Positions 52,377-62,052 of a DNA stretch of 64,000 bases are shown piece by piece. Source of the stretch: MTP4 sp9310u (GTDB lineage: Archaea; Halobacteriota; Methanosarcinia; Methanosarcinales; Methanosarcinaceae); assembly GCA_030627005.1 (NCBI GenBank), contig DAOUSW010000001.1, positions 1 through 64,000 of the forward strand, read 5' to 3'. Below the pieces are notes generated by a model. That model saw only the letters and a program-made list of their open reading frames with translations, made no database searches and was not told where the DNA came from. Numbering within the stretch: the first letter of the stretch is position 1; each line of letters starts with the position of its first letter. The position numbers and the translations under genes are program-made.

Positions 52377-53315
52377 ATGATAGGACTTTTCCTTCAGGTA
52401 CTGGACTTTGCCCTCCCCATACTTTTTATGATTTTTTTAGGACTTGTCGGGACTGCCGTGCTTGTGGAACTGGGCCTCATGCAGAAGTTTTCCAGACTTA
52501 CGAGCCCTATTTTTGCCCATACGAACCTGCCCGAGACCTGTTCATCGGCCTTTTTAGTGTCCATAGGGTCTACTGTGGCCGCAAACAGTATGCTCCTGCA
52601 GGAAAAGGAAAATGGCTGCCTGGATGACAGGGAGGTCACCCTCTGTGCCATAATGAACAGCACTCCAGCCTATGTCCGGGAACTCTTCACCTACCAGGTC
52701 CCGATCGTACTTCCTGCCCTGGGATTCGTCGTGGGAGGGTTCTACGCTTTCGTCTTCATCTTCACTGCTATATTCAAGGTCCTGGCAGTAGCCGTCGCAA
52801 GCAAACTCCTTCTCAAAGGCAATTCCTGCAAGCCGCCGGAGAGCAAATTCAATGGGAAAGTGTCCCTGAAAACGGCGGTTGAAAGGGCCGTTCGGAAAGA
52901 GTTTAAAGTCTTTTTGAAAATTGCCGGAATCTACCTGATCGCCACGACCATCGTATTCTTCCTCAGGGAACAGGGAGCTTTTGATATATTCAGCGTGCTC
53001 CCCCTTGCCGAACTCTTCAAAATCCCCCCCGAAGCCATTGTCCCCCTGACAAGTTATGTGGCAAGCCCGATCCTGGGAATTTCTCTGCTCGGCCCCATGA
53101 TCCATGCCGGAGAGATCACACAGCTCCAGGCAATGATCGTGCTTATGCTGGGCAGCATGTTCATGCTCCCTATCTTTGCCCTCCGCAGCCAGCTCCCCAA
53201 GAAAGTGGCAATCTTCGGCCCCCGCCTGGGTTTCCGGATCGTTGCCTACTCGACGGGGATGAGCATCCTGGTAAGGTTCGTAATCCTCATGGGACTGCTC
53301 AGCATCTCCCCTTGA
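52377..53315 (+). CDS. Nucleoside-recognition (Gate) domain membrane protein
   Basis: 312 residues with about eight membrane helices. The gate-type motifs are near the N-terminus (FLVSIGSTVAANSML, LCAIMNSTPAYVREL) and again in the second half (VPLTSYVASPILGISLLGPM). This family includes SpmA/SpmB-like and nucleoside-transport proteins; substrate unknown. Placed between two UspA genes on the same strand, so it may be under stress control. Confidence 0.82.
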   Translation: MIGLFLQVLDFALPILFMIFLGLVGTAVLVELGLMQKFSRLTSPIFAHTNLPETCSSAFLVSIGSTVAANSMLLQEKENGCLDDREVTLCAIMNSTPAYVRELFTYQVPIVLPALGFVVGGFYAFVFIFTAIFKVLAVAVASKLLLKGNSCKPPESKFNGKVSLKTAVERAVRKEFKVFLKIAGIYLIATTIVFFLREQGAFDIFSVLPLAELFKIPPEAIVPLTSYVASPILGISLLGPMIHAGEITQLQAMIVLMLGSMFMLPIFALRSQLPKKVAIFGPRLGFRIVAYSTGMSILVRFVILMGLLSISP

Positions 53316-53394
53316 AAGGGAAAATAAGAGAATAAAGGCAAAATAAAGGAACTGAGAAAGGAAGAAAAACGGAAAGGGATGGAAAAAGGGAAAA

Positions 53395-53462
53395 AGGAAA
53401 GAAAGAAAGAAAGGAAAAAGAAAGGAAAAAGAAAGGAAAAAGAAAGGAAAAAGAAAGGAAAA
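53395..53462. repeat. 11-bp purine tandem repeat
   Basis: GAAAGGAAAAA repeated about five times. Confidence 0.85.
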
Positions 53463-53847
53463 CTGAAAAAGACAAACTCAAGTTTACTTGAATATACAGA
53501 AGAAATATATTAAAAACAAAGAGGTGAACGGGGGTTTTTGGGGGAGGTTAAAATATGTTGGATTTGATTGTTGTAAAATGTATTTGATGTTGAGCGATAC
53601 CCGTTCACGGTTCACAGTGAAGACAAAGCCATATATAAACATTTTGGCAGCGAAATAAAGGACAACCCTTTTGTGTCAAAATTGAATAAAAAATTCCAGA
53701 TTTTCAGAAGTTTTTTTCCACACCAGACTAATTAAAAATAAATATATTGTTAATATGTCCCCTTGCAGTCACCTACTTACTTCTTCAAGAGATATTCACA
53801 GCTGGATCCACTTTCCTGCCTTTGAGCTCAAGTTCCTGTATCAATCA

Positions 53848-53940
53848 TTCCTTCATCAGCCATTCCTTCATCTGCCATTCCTTCATCTGCCATTCCTTCA
53901 TCTGCCATTCCTTCATCAGCCATTCCTTCATCAGCTATTT
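53848..53940. repeat. 15-bp tandem repeat, about six copies
   Basis: CCATTCCTTCATCTG or CCATTCCTTCATCAG repeated. An open frame through it (HSFICHSFI..) is only a translation of the repeat. Confidence 0.9.
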
Positions 53941-54162
53941 TCGGAAACAAAAAGTAATCCGGTCTGCTATTATTTTATGAAAAAGCCATATATATAATAA
54001 TTAATATAGTAGAATAAGGAGCAAGCATGCACCATGTAGAGCAAATATGCACCTGACTGCATGCACGCACCGATAAGAAAGGGCGGGTCTGTGCCGGGAA
54101 ATGCTTCAGAAAGCTGGAGTTGAACACAGGGCCGATGAAGAAATAGATTTGAGGGATTTAAT

Positions 54163-54600
54163 ATGAGAGAGGGAACTTACAAAAAAATAATGGTTGCAAC
54201 CGACGGTTCGGAACTCTGCAAAAAAGCGGTTGAAATGGGAATCGAGATCTCAAAGATGAGCGGAGCTAAACTCTACGCCGTATATGTGATCGTTCCTACG
54301 ACCCATTCCCCAAGGGACTTTGGCTGGGAAAAAGCTGCCATGGAGCATTTCAGGATAGAAGGTGAGAAAGCCACAGGCTTCGTGGAAGATGCCGCCAGGG
54401 CTGCCGGGGTCGAGGAGGAATCCTTACTCCTGGAAGGACACCCCGCAGACAAAATTGTAGAGTTTGCAGAAGAGAATGACATCGATATGATCGTGATGGG
54501 GACACTCGGCAAATCCGGACTAGATAGGTTCCTGCTCGGTAGCGTTGCCGAAAACGTGGTAAGGCATTCAAAGACCCCGGTACTTGTGGTAAGAGGTTAA
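54163..54600 (+). CDS. Universal stress protein, paralogue 2
   Basis: 145 residues, one UspA domain with start GTYKKIMVATDGSELCKKA and ATP-binding VMGTLGKSGLDRFLLGSVAE. Highly similar along its whole length to the protein at 51789, so the two arose by duplication around the membrane protein gene. A long AT-rich leader suggests its own promoter. Confidence 0.94.
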   Translation: MREGTYKKIMVATDGSELCKKAVEMGIEISKMSGAKLYAVYVIVPTTHSPRDFGWEKAAMEHFRIEGEKATGFVEDAARAAGVEEESLLLEGHPADKIVEFAEENDIDMIVMGTLGKSGLDRFLLGSVAENVVRHSKTPVLVVRG

Positions 54601-55125
54601 ACCCCAAAATGAAGCTAAACTGAAAATAAAAGGAAACGGAAGCTGAAAACAAGAAAAAACGGAAGCTGAAAACGGTTCTGTAGAAATCCCCTTAAAAATG
54701 GCACACCTTAGTTGAACCGGTACCCAGAGTCCCGGATTCAAGCACCGACTCAAACGGGGCAAAGTTTGAATTCACAGGATTTCTATAAAGCCCTGAAACT
54801 TAAGCTGAAAACAAAAAATAAGGATTATTCAGGACCCTGTTCCCGAACTTATTCAGCATTAAGATACCCGCCCGACCCAATAATTCCCGGTGAACACCGG
54901 GATTGGACTTTCCTTCCGGGTACCGGATTTTGTTCCCCCGGAATTATACTTTTTTTGAAAAGTGTTTTTGACCAGAATACCTGCAAAAATTTCGGGCAGG
55001 TTTAAGAAGAAAAAAGGGACGCAGGTTTTAGCCGATCCAGCTTAACCGACTAAAACCACAACTTTCACTCTTGATAGGTCAACTTAAAAAGCTAACTTAA
55101 AAAGCTAACTTAAAAAGCCACATCC
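54601..55125. other. Intergenic region between convergent genes
   Basis: It has a strong small hairpin CCCGGTG-AA-CACCGGG near 54886-54902 and three copies of AAAAAGCTAACTT near 55085-55120. No gene seen. Confidence 0.6.
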
Positions 55126-56436
55126 TTAGCCGATTACGCTCATGTCCGAGACCCGGATCGACGGCGAAATGAAGCCGCCTACTTTCCGGACATCGGTGCC
55201 TGCACCTGTGATGTTTTTCAGAAGGTCGAAAGCGTTGCCCGAGATCATGAGGGACTTGATTGGCTTATCGAGAGCCCCGTCCTTGATGGTGAAGGCGTTC
55301 CTGGCCTCTACGGAGAAGTCCCCGGAAATAGAGTTTGCGGTATGAGCCCCGATCACCGTGTTTACGAAAACTCCGGAATCGGTATCGGCAATAAGGTCCG
55401 TTTGCGGATAATCGATTATGAAGTTCCGGAGCCCCACAGCAGGCGGGCTCGTGTAGGAGCCGCGCGCAGCGTTGCCAGTGCTCTTTGTCCCCTCTTTTCC
55501 GGCAGTGTAACTGTCGTAGAGGTAGCTATTGAGGACTCCTTTTTCAAGCACGGTAGTGCGCTGGGAAGGGACACCTTCATCGTCCGAAGCCGAGGACTCT
55601 ATGCCCGCCTCGACCAGCCCGTCGTCATAGATGGAAAGTTCCGGAGCTGCAAGTTCTTCCCCGAGCTTCCCGATCAGGCCGGACCTGCCTTTCTGAACGT
55701 TATCAGCGTCGAGGGAAGGGGCAAAAGCGGCTTCCAGAATGTCCGAAAAAGCGAAGGGATGGAAAACGACATTTGTCTTCTGTGCTTCGATAGTTATCCC
55801 GTTGCCCGAGCTGAGGGCAAGTTCCGAGGCATGCGTTCCGATAGCGCGGAAATCAATACCCAGAGAGCGGGATACGTCAAAGTCATATGCGGTGGAAGTT
55901 TCCCCGTTTACGGTGATCACGTCCACGAAACCGGAAACTGCGGTGGATTCTTCTTCGATTTCCACACCGTTCGTGTTCAGGATAAGCTGCCTGCTCTTTC
56001 CCCGGGTAAAAGATCCGGAAGTGGGCAGGGTCCCTGGAACTTCTTTTGTGCCTTCGACAAGTTCCATGGCATACCCGATGCACTCCTCGAGTTTCATAGC
56101 TTCGATTCTCTTATCGAAAATCCCGGCCACCGTCGGATATTTCCCATTTGAGGGGAGAGCCACCCAGTCAGGGTCGTTTTCCCGGACCCGGGCTTCGGCA
56201 ACTGCAATCTTGATCGTGTTTTCGAGGTCTTTTGCCGAATTCGTGCTGGCAAAGCCCACCGCCCCGTTCACGATCGCCCGGACCCCGATCCCTTCCGAGA
56301 AGCGGTCCTTGGCACTTTCCAGGGCATCCTTTTTGAAGTTCACGCTGGTGGAATGATTTGAAATGTAATAGACTTCAGCTTCTTCCGCCCCGGCTTTTTC
56401 GGCAATATCCAGGGCTTTTTTTGCAAGTTCGTACAT
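55126..56436 (-). CDS. tldE: TldE/PmbA-type metalloprotease-family subunit
   Basis: About 436 residues. Starts MYELAKKALDIAEKAGAEEA and ends with the conserved GGFISPSIRVSDMSVIG-like segment. TldE lacks the metal site and pairs with TldD in a heterodimer that trims peptides, such as in modified-peptide maturation. The ATG at 56436 has GGAGGTG seven bases upstream and lies two bases beyond the tldD stop, so the genes are coupled; the open frame to 56523 overlaps tldD and is not used. Confidence 0.95.
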   Translation of the reverse strand: MYELAKKALDIAEKAGAEEAEVYYISNHSTSVNFKKDALESAKDRFSEGIGVRAIVNGAVGFASTNSAKDLENTIKIAVAEARVRENDPDWVALPSNGKYPTVAGIFDKRIEAMKLEECIGYAMELVEGTKEVPGTLPTSGSFTRGKSRQLILNTNGVEIEEESTAVSGFVDVITVNGETSTAYDFDVSRSLGIDFRAIGTHASELALSSGNGITIEAQKTNVVFHPFAFSDILEAAFAPSLDADNVQKGRSGLIGKLGEELAAPELSIYDDGLVEAGIESSASDDEGVPSQRTTVLEKGVLNSYLYDSYTAGKEGTKSTGNAARGSYTSPPAVGLRNFIIDYPQTDLIADTDSGVFVNTVIGAHTANSISGDFSVEARNAFTIKDGALDKPIKSLMISGNAFDLLKNITGAGTDVRKVGGFISPSIRVSDMSVIG

Positions 56437-56438
56437 CT

Positions 56439-57788
56439 TCAGGCACCTCCTACCAGAGCCCGGGAAATGGCAAGATGGGGAGAACCGTCGGAAACGGGCG
56501 CAAGTTGCCCGCCTTTCCCGCACCTGCCGGCAGTCATTTTCAGGTCGTTCCCTACCCCGGTTACGTGGTTCAGGATCTCAAGGGTCTTTCCCGAAAGGGA
56601 CACGTCCCTGACAAGTTCGGTAAGTTCCCCGTTCTTGATCAGGTAACCCTTTTCGGCGTTGAACTGGAAGATCCCTTCCCCGGTGTTTACCTGTCCGCCC
56701 CGGGACCCTATGAGGTACATCCCGTCCCGGACAGATTCGAGCATCTCCTCAAACTTCGAGTCCCCGTTATCGATGAAAGTGTTGCTCATCCGGACAACGG
56801 GCATGGAATAGCCCTGGGCCCTCGAATTTCCGGGAGTCCCGGTCTCTTCCCCGAGCTTCCCTGCGGTTTCCCGGGAATGAAGGTAAGAATTAAGGACTCC
56901 AGCTCTGATGATTTCGGTCCGGCTGGACTCGACCCCTTCGGCGTCAAAGGGATAGTACCCGAACTCGTGCAGGGTAGGGTCATCGATGATCGTAACAAGC
57001 GGAGAAGCAATCTGTTCCCCGATCCGGTTTGCAAGGATGGAGTCCCCTTCAAGCACCAGGTCCGCTTCCGAGGCATGCCCCACGGCTTCATGGGCAAAGA
57101 CGCCTGCAAGCTCCTGGTCAAGGAGCACGGGCATTGTCCCTCCTTTGGGGGTCTTTGCACCCAGAAGTTCGACTGCGGTCGTTCCTGCCTTTTCCGCAAG
57201 CCCCAGGACATCTATATTTTCAAAAAGTTCGTAACCGTACCCGAAACGGCTTTCCCGGCCTGCCTGATATACCCCGTTTTCGGTCGCAACCGCAGAAACC
57301 GCAAACCCCGTGTTCAAAAGCTCGTACTCGCATTCCACGCCTTCCGAATTCCGGTACATGATTTTAAATTCGGACTCGGAGAACATCACTTTCGTGCTGT
57401 GGACGCCCTCTGCCCTGGCCCGGGATTCAATGTTTTTCAAAAGCTCTACTTTTTCCTCGATTGAGACGTCCCTGGGATCGATCTTTATCCGGGGAAGATT
57501 CTTTACCACAGGAGGGTCCACGGGTGCAAGTTCGACTTCTTCTTTCGGGGTGTTTTCGTCCATGGCAAAAGCAAGTTTTGCCGCGTCCAGAACTCCCCTG
57601 TCAAGGTCCAGTTCCCCTTCCACAGCCGTGTAACCCCAGGAACCCCCGCAAAGGGCTCTTATGCCTGCTCCCCTCGTGAAGTTTCTGGAAATTTCCTCGA
57701 TCTTCCCGTTGTCCAGAATGACCGAGCTGGAACTGCCCTCAATCACCCGGCAGTCATAAAATTTGATGTTCTGCATAATTTCGTTCAT
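56439..57788 (-). CDS. tldD: TldD-type metalloprotease
   Basis: 449 residues. The zinc site HEAVGH is in the segment VFAHEAVGHASEAD, with GMYLIGSRGGQVNTGEG and the C-terminal GKGGQLAPVSDGSPHL as further landmarks. Forms the active partner of the TldD/TldE protease. The start at 57788 follows GAGG at short spacing; an internal ATG at 57776 is the alternative. First gene of a two-gene operon with tldE. Confidence 0.95.
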   Translation of the reverse strand: MNEIMQNIKFYDCRVIEGSSSSVILDNGKIEEISRNFTRGAGIRALCGGSWGYTAVEGELDLDRGVLDAAKLAFAMDENTPKEEVELAPVDPPVVKNLPRIKIDPRDVSIEEKVELLKNIESRARAEGVHSTKVMFSESEFKIMYRNSEGVECEYELLNTGFAVSAVATENGVYQAGRESRFGYGYELFENIDVLGLAEKAGTTAVELLGAKTPKGGTMPVLLDQELAGVFAHEAVGHASEADLVLEGDSILANRIGEQIASPLVTIIDDPTLHEFGYYPFDAEGVESSRTEIIRAGVLNSYLHSRETAGKLGEETGTPGNSRAQGYSMPVVRMSNTFIDNGDSKFEEMLESVRDGMYLIGSRGGQVNTGEGIFQFNAEKGYLIKNGELTELVRDVSLSGKTLEILNHVTGVGNDLKMTAGRCGKGGQLAPVSDGSPHLAISRALVGGA

Positions 57789-57802
57789 AAAACCTCAGCA
57801 GG

Positions 57803-58192
57803 AAACCCCTGAGTGTTTAGCTCAGGGGAGGAATGCGTAAACTCCACTCCTGATTTTTTGAATAAATGTGTATCCGGGTTTGTGGACTTCCTTTGTGAAG
57901 TGGAAGTGTTGCAGCGAAGCCGCAAAAGAGCCAATCCCGGAATCCGTCTTTCTCTCGATCAGATATGGAAAGGTTTTGTACGATGCAAGCACCGTCCCTA
58001 TCTCTCAGGACTGTTTAACCGGCCATCCTTAGAGCCTGAAAATGAGGCGACATTTTAGGTAACTAGGTATTATTTGCGATCTTACCGATTATCGATCTTA
58101 CCGATCCTACAGATTTCCCAAAGTTCCGGGCCGGAGATCCGGTTAACCAGGGCTTGTAAGACAAACCCCTGAGTCTTTAGCTCAGGGGTTAG
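57803..58192. mobile_element. Non-autonomous IS200/IS605-like element
   Basis: Two matching hairpins, AACCCCTGAGTGTTTAGCTC and AACCCCTGAGTCTTTAGCTC, each completed by AGGGG, lie at 57805-57829 and 58164-58188 in the same orientation. This is the left and right end form of IS200/IS605 elements, which are single-strand transposed and lack inverted termini. The 335 bases between hold no full transposase. It is inserted between tldD and lonB, with its right hairpin only about ten bases beyond the lonB stop. Confidence 0.55.
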
Positions 58193-58198
58193 TGACGG

Positions 58199-60337
58199 TC
58201 AGTTCCCGTACCCTAAACAGTTCCTGGCCTGTACGGACGCAGCCTGGGCAACGTCCGGCACATCGAAACTCAGTTTAGTGATGTTCTTGAGTTTCTCTAC
58301 AATACCGTTCTTCTTCGGGCCCACAAGGCTGTGTTCCAGGACTTCCGCAATCGAAGAGACCGGGATGATCTGGATCTTGTCCCTGTACCTCTTTTCGATC
58401 AGGACATCCGCCTCATTGGCTTTCGGAATGATGACTTTTTTAATGCCTGCCTGGGCCGCAGCTTCGATCTTGTAGGTAACCCCGCCCACAGGCAGGACGT
58501 CTCCACGTACCGAAAGAGACCCGGTCATCGCCACGCTCTGGTCGATAGGAATCTTCTCCAGGGCCGAGATGACGGCAGTAGCAATGGAAACCGACGCGCT
58601 GTCCCCTTCCACGCCTTCATAAGTCCCGATAAACTGGATATGGACGTCGTGGTTTGCTATGTCGGCTCCGGTCATGTTTTTAATCACTGCGGACACGTTA
58701 AGTACCGCTTCTTTTGCAATGGCTTTGAGCCTACCGGTTGCGATAATACGCCCTTCGCCCCCTGACATTGCGGGGGTTACTTCGGATACGATTGGAAGCA
58801 CGATCCCGGAGTCTCCTCCCATGACAGCAAGCCCGTTGACCCTGCCAACGGCTGCGCCGCTTCTCAGGAAAGACGAGTAGTCCTGCTTCTGTTCCAGGTA
58901 ACGGTCGGCAAGCTGCTGTTCGATGGACCTGGCTATCCGCTTTGCGGCAAGCACGTGCTCGGTTTTCGTAAGGGGAGCTTCTTCGGAGCGAGCGATATCT
59001 CCTGCCACACGGACAAGCCCGCCGAGGTCACGGAGTTTCAGAGTAAGGTGACCTTTCCGGCCTGCCCTTCTCCGGGCTTCCCGGATAATTTCCTTTACGG
59101 CACCCTCGTCAAAGTGAGGGATATGCCCGTCCCGGACAACTTCCTGGGCTACGAAGCGGACCAGTTTCTTCCGGTTCTCAGCGGTGTCTTCCATGGACTC
59201 CCGCATGTAGATTTCGTACCCGTAACCTTTTATTCTGGACCGGAGAGCAGGGTGCATTTTCTGGACCGCATCAAGGTTTCCTGCAGAGATCATGATAAAG
59301 TCACAGGGCACGGGTTCGGTCTTAACAAGGGCTCCGGAACTCCGCTCGGACTGCCCGGTAATCGGGTACTCCTTTTCCTGCAGCGCGGTCAGAAGGCTCT
59401 GCTGGGATTCAAGCCTGAGGGTGTTGATTTCATCGATGAAAAGCACCCCTTTGTGGCCCTTGTGGATGTCGCCGGCTTCCACACGGTCGTGGGCCGGGGT
59501 CTCAAGCCCTCCGGACTGGAAGGGGTCGTGCCTGACATCCCCGAGGAGAGCCCCTGCGTGGGCTCCGGTTGAGTCAATGTAAGGTGCGTGTTCCTTGTCA
59601 TAGTTGGAAACCGCCAGTTTCGGGATCATCATTTCCTCTTTTGGCAGGAACTGGCGGGTCAGCATGAGAATCATGATGCCGGCAATGATTCCCCAGAGTA
59701 ATTGTCCGACAAAATAAGAGTAAATAATAATGCCCACCACGAAGAGCATCATGAGCATGTTCCGGGCCTGGGCTTTCTTTCTTGCTTCCATTTTGTGAGC
59801 CATGACGATTTCTCTGCCCTTCCCGGCCGGAACTTCCCTGATCTTCGGGTTGTTCAGGTCTTCCATGTTCGGGTACACAAGGATGTCCTTGAGTTCCTCT
59901 TTAGGAAGGAGCTCCGCCATCGCTTTTGCAAGGAGAGACTTACCCGTACCCGGGGTCCCGATCATCATGATATGCCGCCTCTGGCTGGCTGCTTTTTTCA
60001 CGACCTCGACCGCGTGCTCCTGCCCGAGCACCTGGTCTATCAGGAGTTTCGGGACGTCGATATTCGAAGTTTCCTCAAAGTGGAAATCGATATCAACATC
60101 ATCGTCTTGAAGGTCGGACTCCTCTAAATGCGTAGCCTCAGGCTTGTCCGTGTTCTGGTCAGACTCGCCCACCTTCTGGTTTGCTTCCGGCTCATTCACC
60201 TCCGGCTCACTCACTTTCCGGTCGGCTTCAGACTCGTCCAGTTCCAGGCTAACGTCGTCTCGCTCGTCCATTTTATGAAGAGACTCGTCCACCCTCTCTT
60301 TAGACTCGTCCATGTTCTGATTAACATTATTCTCCAT
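58199..60337 (-). CDS. lonB: Archaeal membrane-anchored ATP-dependent Lon protease
   Basis: 712 residues. An acidic N-terminal extension of about 90 residues (repeated DESE/EPE) precedes the AAA module: Walker A GTPGTGKS 127-134 and Walker B LFIDEIN 299-305. A two-helix membrane hairpin is inserted at about 194-228 (FVGQLLWGIIAGI), the archaeal LonB hallmark. The S16 domain has Ser580 (EGDSASVS) and Lys623. It degrades unfolded and membrane proteins at the inner face of the membrane. A separate protein at 62053 carries two copies of the membrane hairpin. Confidence 0.96.
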   Translation of the reverse strand: MENNVNQNMDESKERVDESLHKMDERDDVSLELDESEADRKVSEPEVNEPEANQKVGESDQNTDKPEATHLEESDLQDDDVDIDFHFEETSNIDVPKLLIDQVLGQEHAVEVVKKAASQRRHIMMIGTPGTGKSLLAKAMAELLPKEELKDILVYPNMEDLNNPKIREVPAGKGREIVMAHKMEARKKAQARNMLMMLFVVGIIIYSYFVGQLLWGIIAGIMILMLTRQFLPKEEMMIPKLAVSNYDKEHAPYIDSTGAHAGALLGDVRHDPFQSGGLETPAHDRVEAGDIHKGHKGVLFIDEINTLRLESQQSLLTALQEKEYPITGQSERSSGALVKTEPVPCDFIMISAGNLDAVQKMHPALRSRIKGYGYEIYMRESMEDTAENRKKLVRFVAQEVVRDGHIPHFDEGAVKEIIREARRRAGRKGHLTLKLRDLGGLVRVAGDIARSEEAPLTKTEHVLAAKRIARSIEQQLADRYLEQKQDYSSFLRSGAAVGRVNGLAVMGGDSGIVLPIVSEVTPAMSGGEGRIIATGRLKAIAKEAVLNVSAVIKNMTGADIANHDVHIQFIGTYEGVEGDSASVSIATAVISALEKIPIDQSVAMTGSLSVRGDVLPVGGVTYKIEAAAQAGIKKVIIPKANEADVLIEKRYRDKIQIIPVSSIAEVLEHSLVGPKKNGIVEKLKNITKLSFDVPDVAQAASVQARNCLGYGN

Positions 60338-60722
60338 GGTTAGCTCACATATTATAACGTTATTAAATAGACGTTTCCATTTTAATATATACCTGACGCT
60401 TTCGAAAAAATAACAAACTCAGTGACAAAATGATGATCAAAAAGCTGGATGTTACGGTAACCGGATCTCAAAGAGTTACTGTAATCCCAATTGTACTCCG
60501 GGCGATTATATTTACATATGGTATATATAATTAACCTGCGCTTGTATATACGTTATATACATTATATACGCTATATGCCCATCATTTATTATATACTATT
60601 TGATAATTGCGTTTCAGCCCGGAAAAAATGCCCGGAAGGATAATTTTACGGGATTTCGGGTACGAATTTTCCGCAAAGACGATATCGACAGTTATTTAAA
60701 AAAATAGAGGGGAACTCCCTCT
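60338..60722. other. Divergent promoter region of lonB and a TPR gene
   Basis: AT-rich. Contains a 9-bp tandem repeat TATATACGT/TATATACAT/TATATACGC at 60545-60576, with promoter-like TATA content. No gene. Confidence 0.6.
60545..60576. repeat. 9-bp TATATACNN tandem repeat
   Basis: Three and a half units in register inside the divergent promoter region. Confidence 0.75.
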
Positions 60723-61487
60723 ATGGCTAGAAGTAAAGTAAAAAACCTCCTCCTCCTCAAACAGATTCACAAAGCCGTGGGCCAGATCAAGAAAGGCAAC
60801 CTGGACAAAGCCCTTGAGACCCTCGACCGGGCCGAAAAGTCCGCCCGATCCGCAAACTCCACGGATGCCCTTTACTACATCCTCTTCACCCGCGGCGGAA
60901 TCCTCTACTCCGCAAAGAAGTACGACGAAGCCCTCGAAACCTACGAAAAGGCCCTCGAAGTCGGCGGCACCCTCCTCGAAAAAGACCCCGAAAACTCCGA
61001 CTACCAGCACTATATGGGCACAACCCTGAGCAGCATGGGAAACCTCCTGAAAAGCAAAGGAGACACCCCCCGAGCCGCCGAATCCTACGCCCTCTCCCGC
61101 GAAATCTACGCCAAACTCCTCACCAGGGACCCCGAAAACTCCGTATTCCGCACCTCTGCCGGTGAAATCCTCAACAACTACGGCGCCCTCCTCACCGAAA
61201 CCGCCTCCTACGATGAAGCCGAGGAAGTCCTGAACGCCGCAGTCGAAATCTACACCAAATTCCTCGAAGAAAAACCCGACAACCCCGGCTACCAGGCAGA
61301 ACTCTCCACCACCCTCAGCCAGCTAGGAAACTGCCTCAAACAGATGGACCCCGAAAAGGCTGAAGAAGCCAGAGAAAAACTCGAAAAAGCCCTCGAAATC
61401 CAGGAAACCCTCCTGAAAGACCAGCCGGACAACGAAAAAATCAAAGAAGCCATCACCCTAACCCGGGAACGCCTGGAAGGTCTCTGA
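60723..61487 (+). CDS. TPR protein with long-type repeats
   Basis: 254 residues, about five TPR units of the long kind (each followed by a LLEKDPENSDYQHYMGTTL segment), with the pattern YDEALETYEKALEVGGTLL. Starts MARSKVKNLLLLKQIHKAVG. GC-rich codon use, with C in most third positions. Same architecture as the AT-rich gene at 62720, but different from paralogues A-D. Cytoplasmic scaffold, partner unknown. Confidence 0.85.
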   Translation: MARSKVKNLLLLKQIHKAVGQIKKGNLDKALETLDRAEKSARSANSTDALYYILFTRGGILYSAKKYDEALETYEKALEVGGTLLEKDPENSDYQHYMGTTLSSMGNLLKSKGDTPRAAESYALSREIYAKLLTRDPENSVFRTSAGEILNNYGALLTETASYDEAEEVLNAAVEIYTKFLEEKPDNPGYQAELSTTLSQLGNCLKQMDPEKAEEAREKLEKALEIQETLLKDQPDNEKIKEAITLTRERLEGL

Positions 61488-62052
61488 GCTCCGGACCAAC
61501 CCTTTCCATCTTTTTTTCATTCCAATTGGCATTCAAGGCTGAAATCTCATTCACCTCACCTTTTTTTCATTCCAAAAAAGAGATAGATTCCCACCCCCGT
61601 ATTACAAACCATTATCGATGTACCCCGGGAACCGGCCAGACCCAGCACAGTACCAGCCGAATTGCGCCTCGGCAGTACGCGGTCCGTTTCGCTCGCTACG
61701 CTCACTCAAGCGGACTAGATTATTTTAAAACCCGAAGCAACCGCTGAGTTTCAGCACCATGCCCACCCACGTTCGCCAAAGGCGAACGGCCTTTCCCTGA
61801 AAATGGAATAAAAGAAGAAGTGGAATTTCAACCAACATCACGACTTCCAACTTCCAGACACTATGATTCACAGCCCCTGAAAAATCAATGCGAAAACTAA
61901 TCCACTTCAACCGAACCCCGTACCTTCAGGTTCTCAGCGATTGAAACGCCGCCCCCTCAACATCAAAGCCCGGCAAAACCTCTTTTTCCGCTTATTTCCA
62001 TTCCAACACCCGGACACCGAATATCAGCACCTTAACCACACCAGCTCCTGTT
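61488..62052. other. Intergenic region with REP-like repeat
   Basis: No gene. It holds REP-like copy 6 (61768-61803) and a nearby GTTTCGCTCGCTACGCTCAC hairpin-like segment at about 61686-61706. The remaining sequence is AT-moderate and non-coding. Confidence 0.6.
61768..61803 (-). repeat. REP-like hairpin, copy 6
   Basis: On the minus strand: CAGGGAAAGGCCGTTCGCC, loop TTT, GGCGAACGTGGGT. Stem GTTCGCC/GGCGAAC, a compensated variant of copies 3 and 4. Confidence 0.75.

Larger units (their letters stand above)
53316..54162. other. Long intergenic region with two tandem repeats
   Basis: A purine tract with GAAAGGAAAAA repeats (about 53395-53462) and a 15-bp CCATTCCTTCATCTG repeat (about 53848-53940). 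AT-rich promoter DNA precedes the second UspA gene. No gene judged real. Confidence 0.65.

Noticed and set aside
53747..53997. Open frames through HSFICHSFI- or FLHLPFLHL-type repeats
   Set aside because: They only translate a 15-bp tandem DNA repeat in two frames, and no start site is supported.
55342..57464. Long plus-strand frames opposite tldD/tldE
   Set aside because: Antisense shadows of GC-rich codons; no domain or start signal.
57813..58058. 81-codon frame between the IS605-like hairpins
   Set aside because: No clear transposase motif and no ribosome site; treated as non-coding filler of the element.
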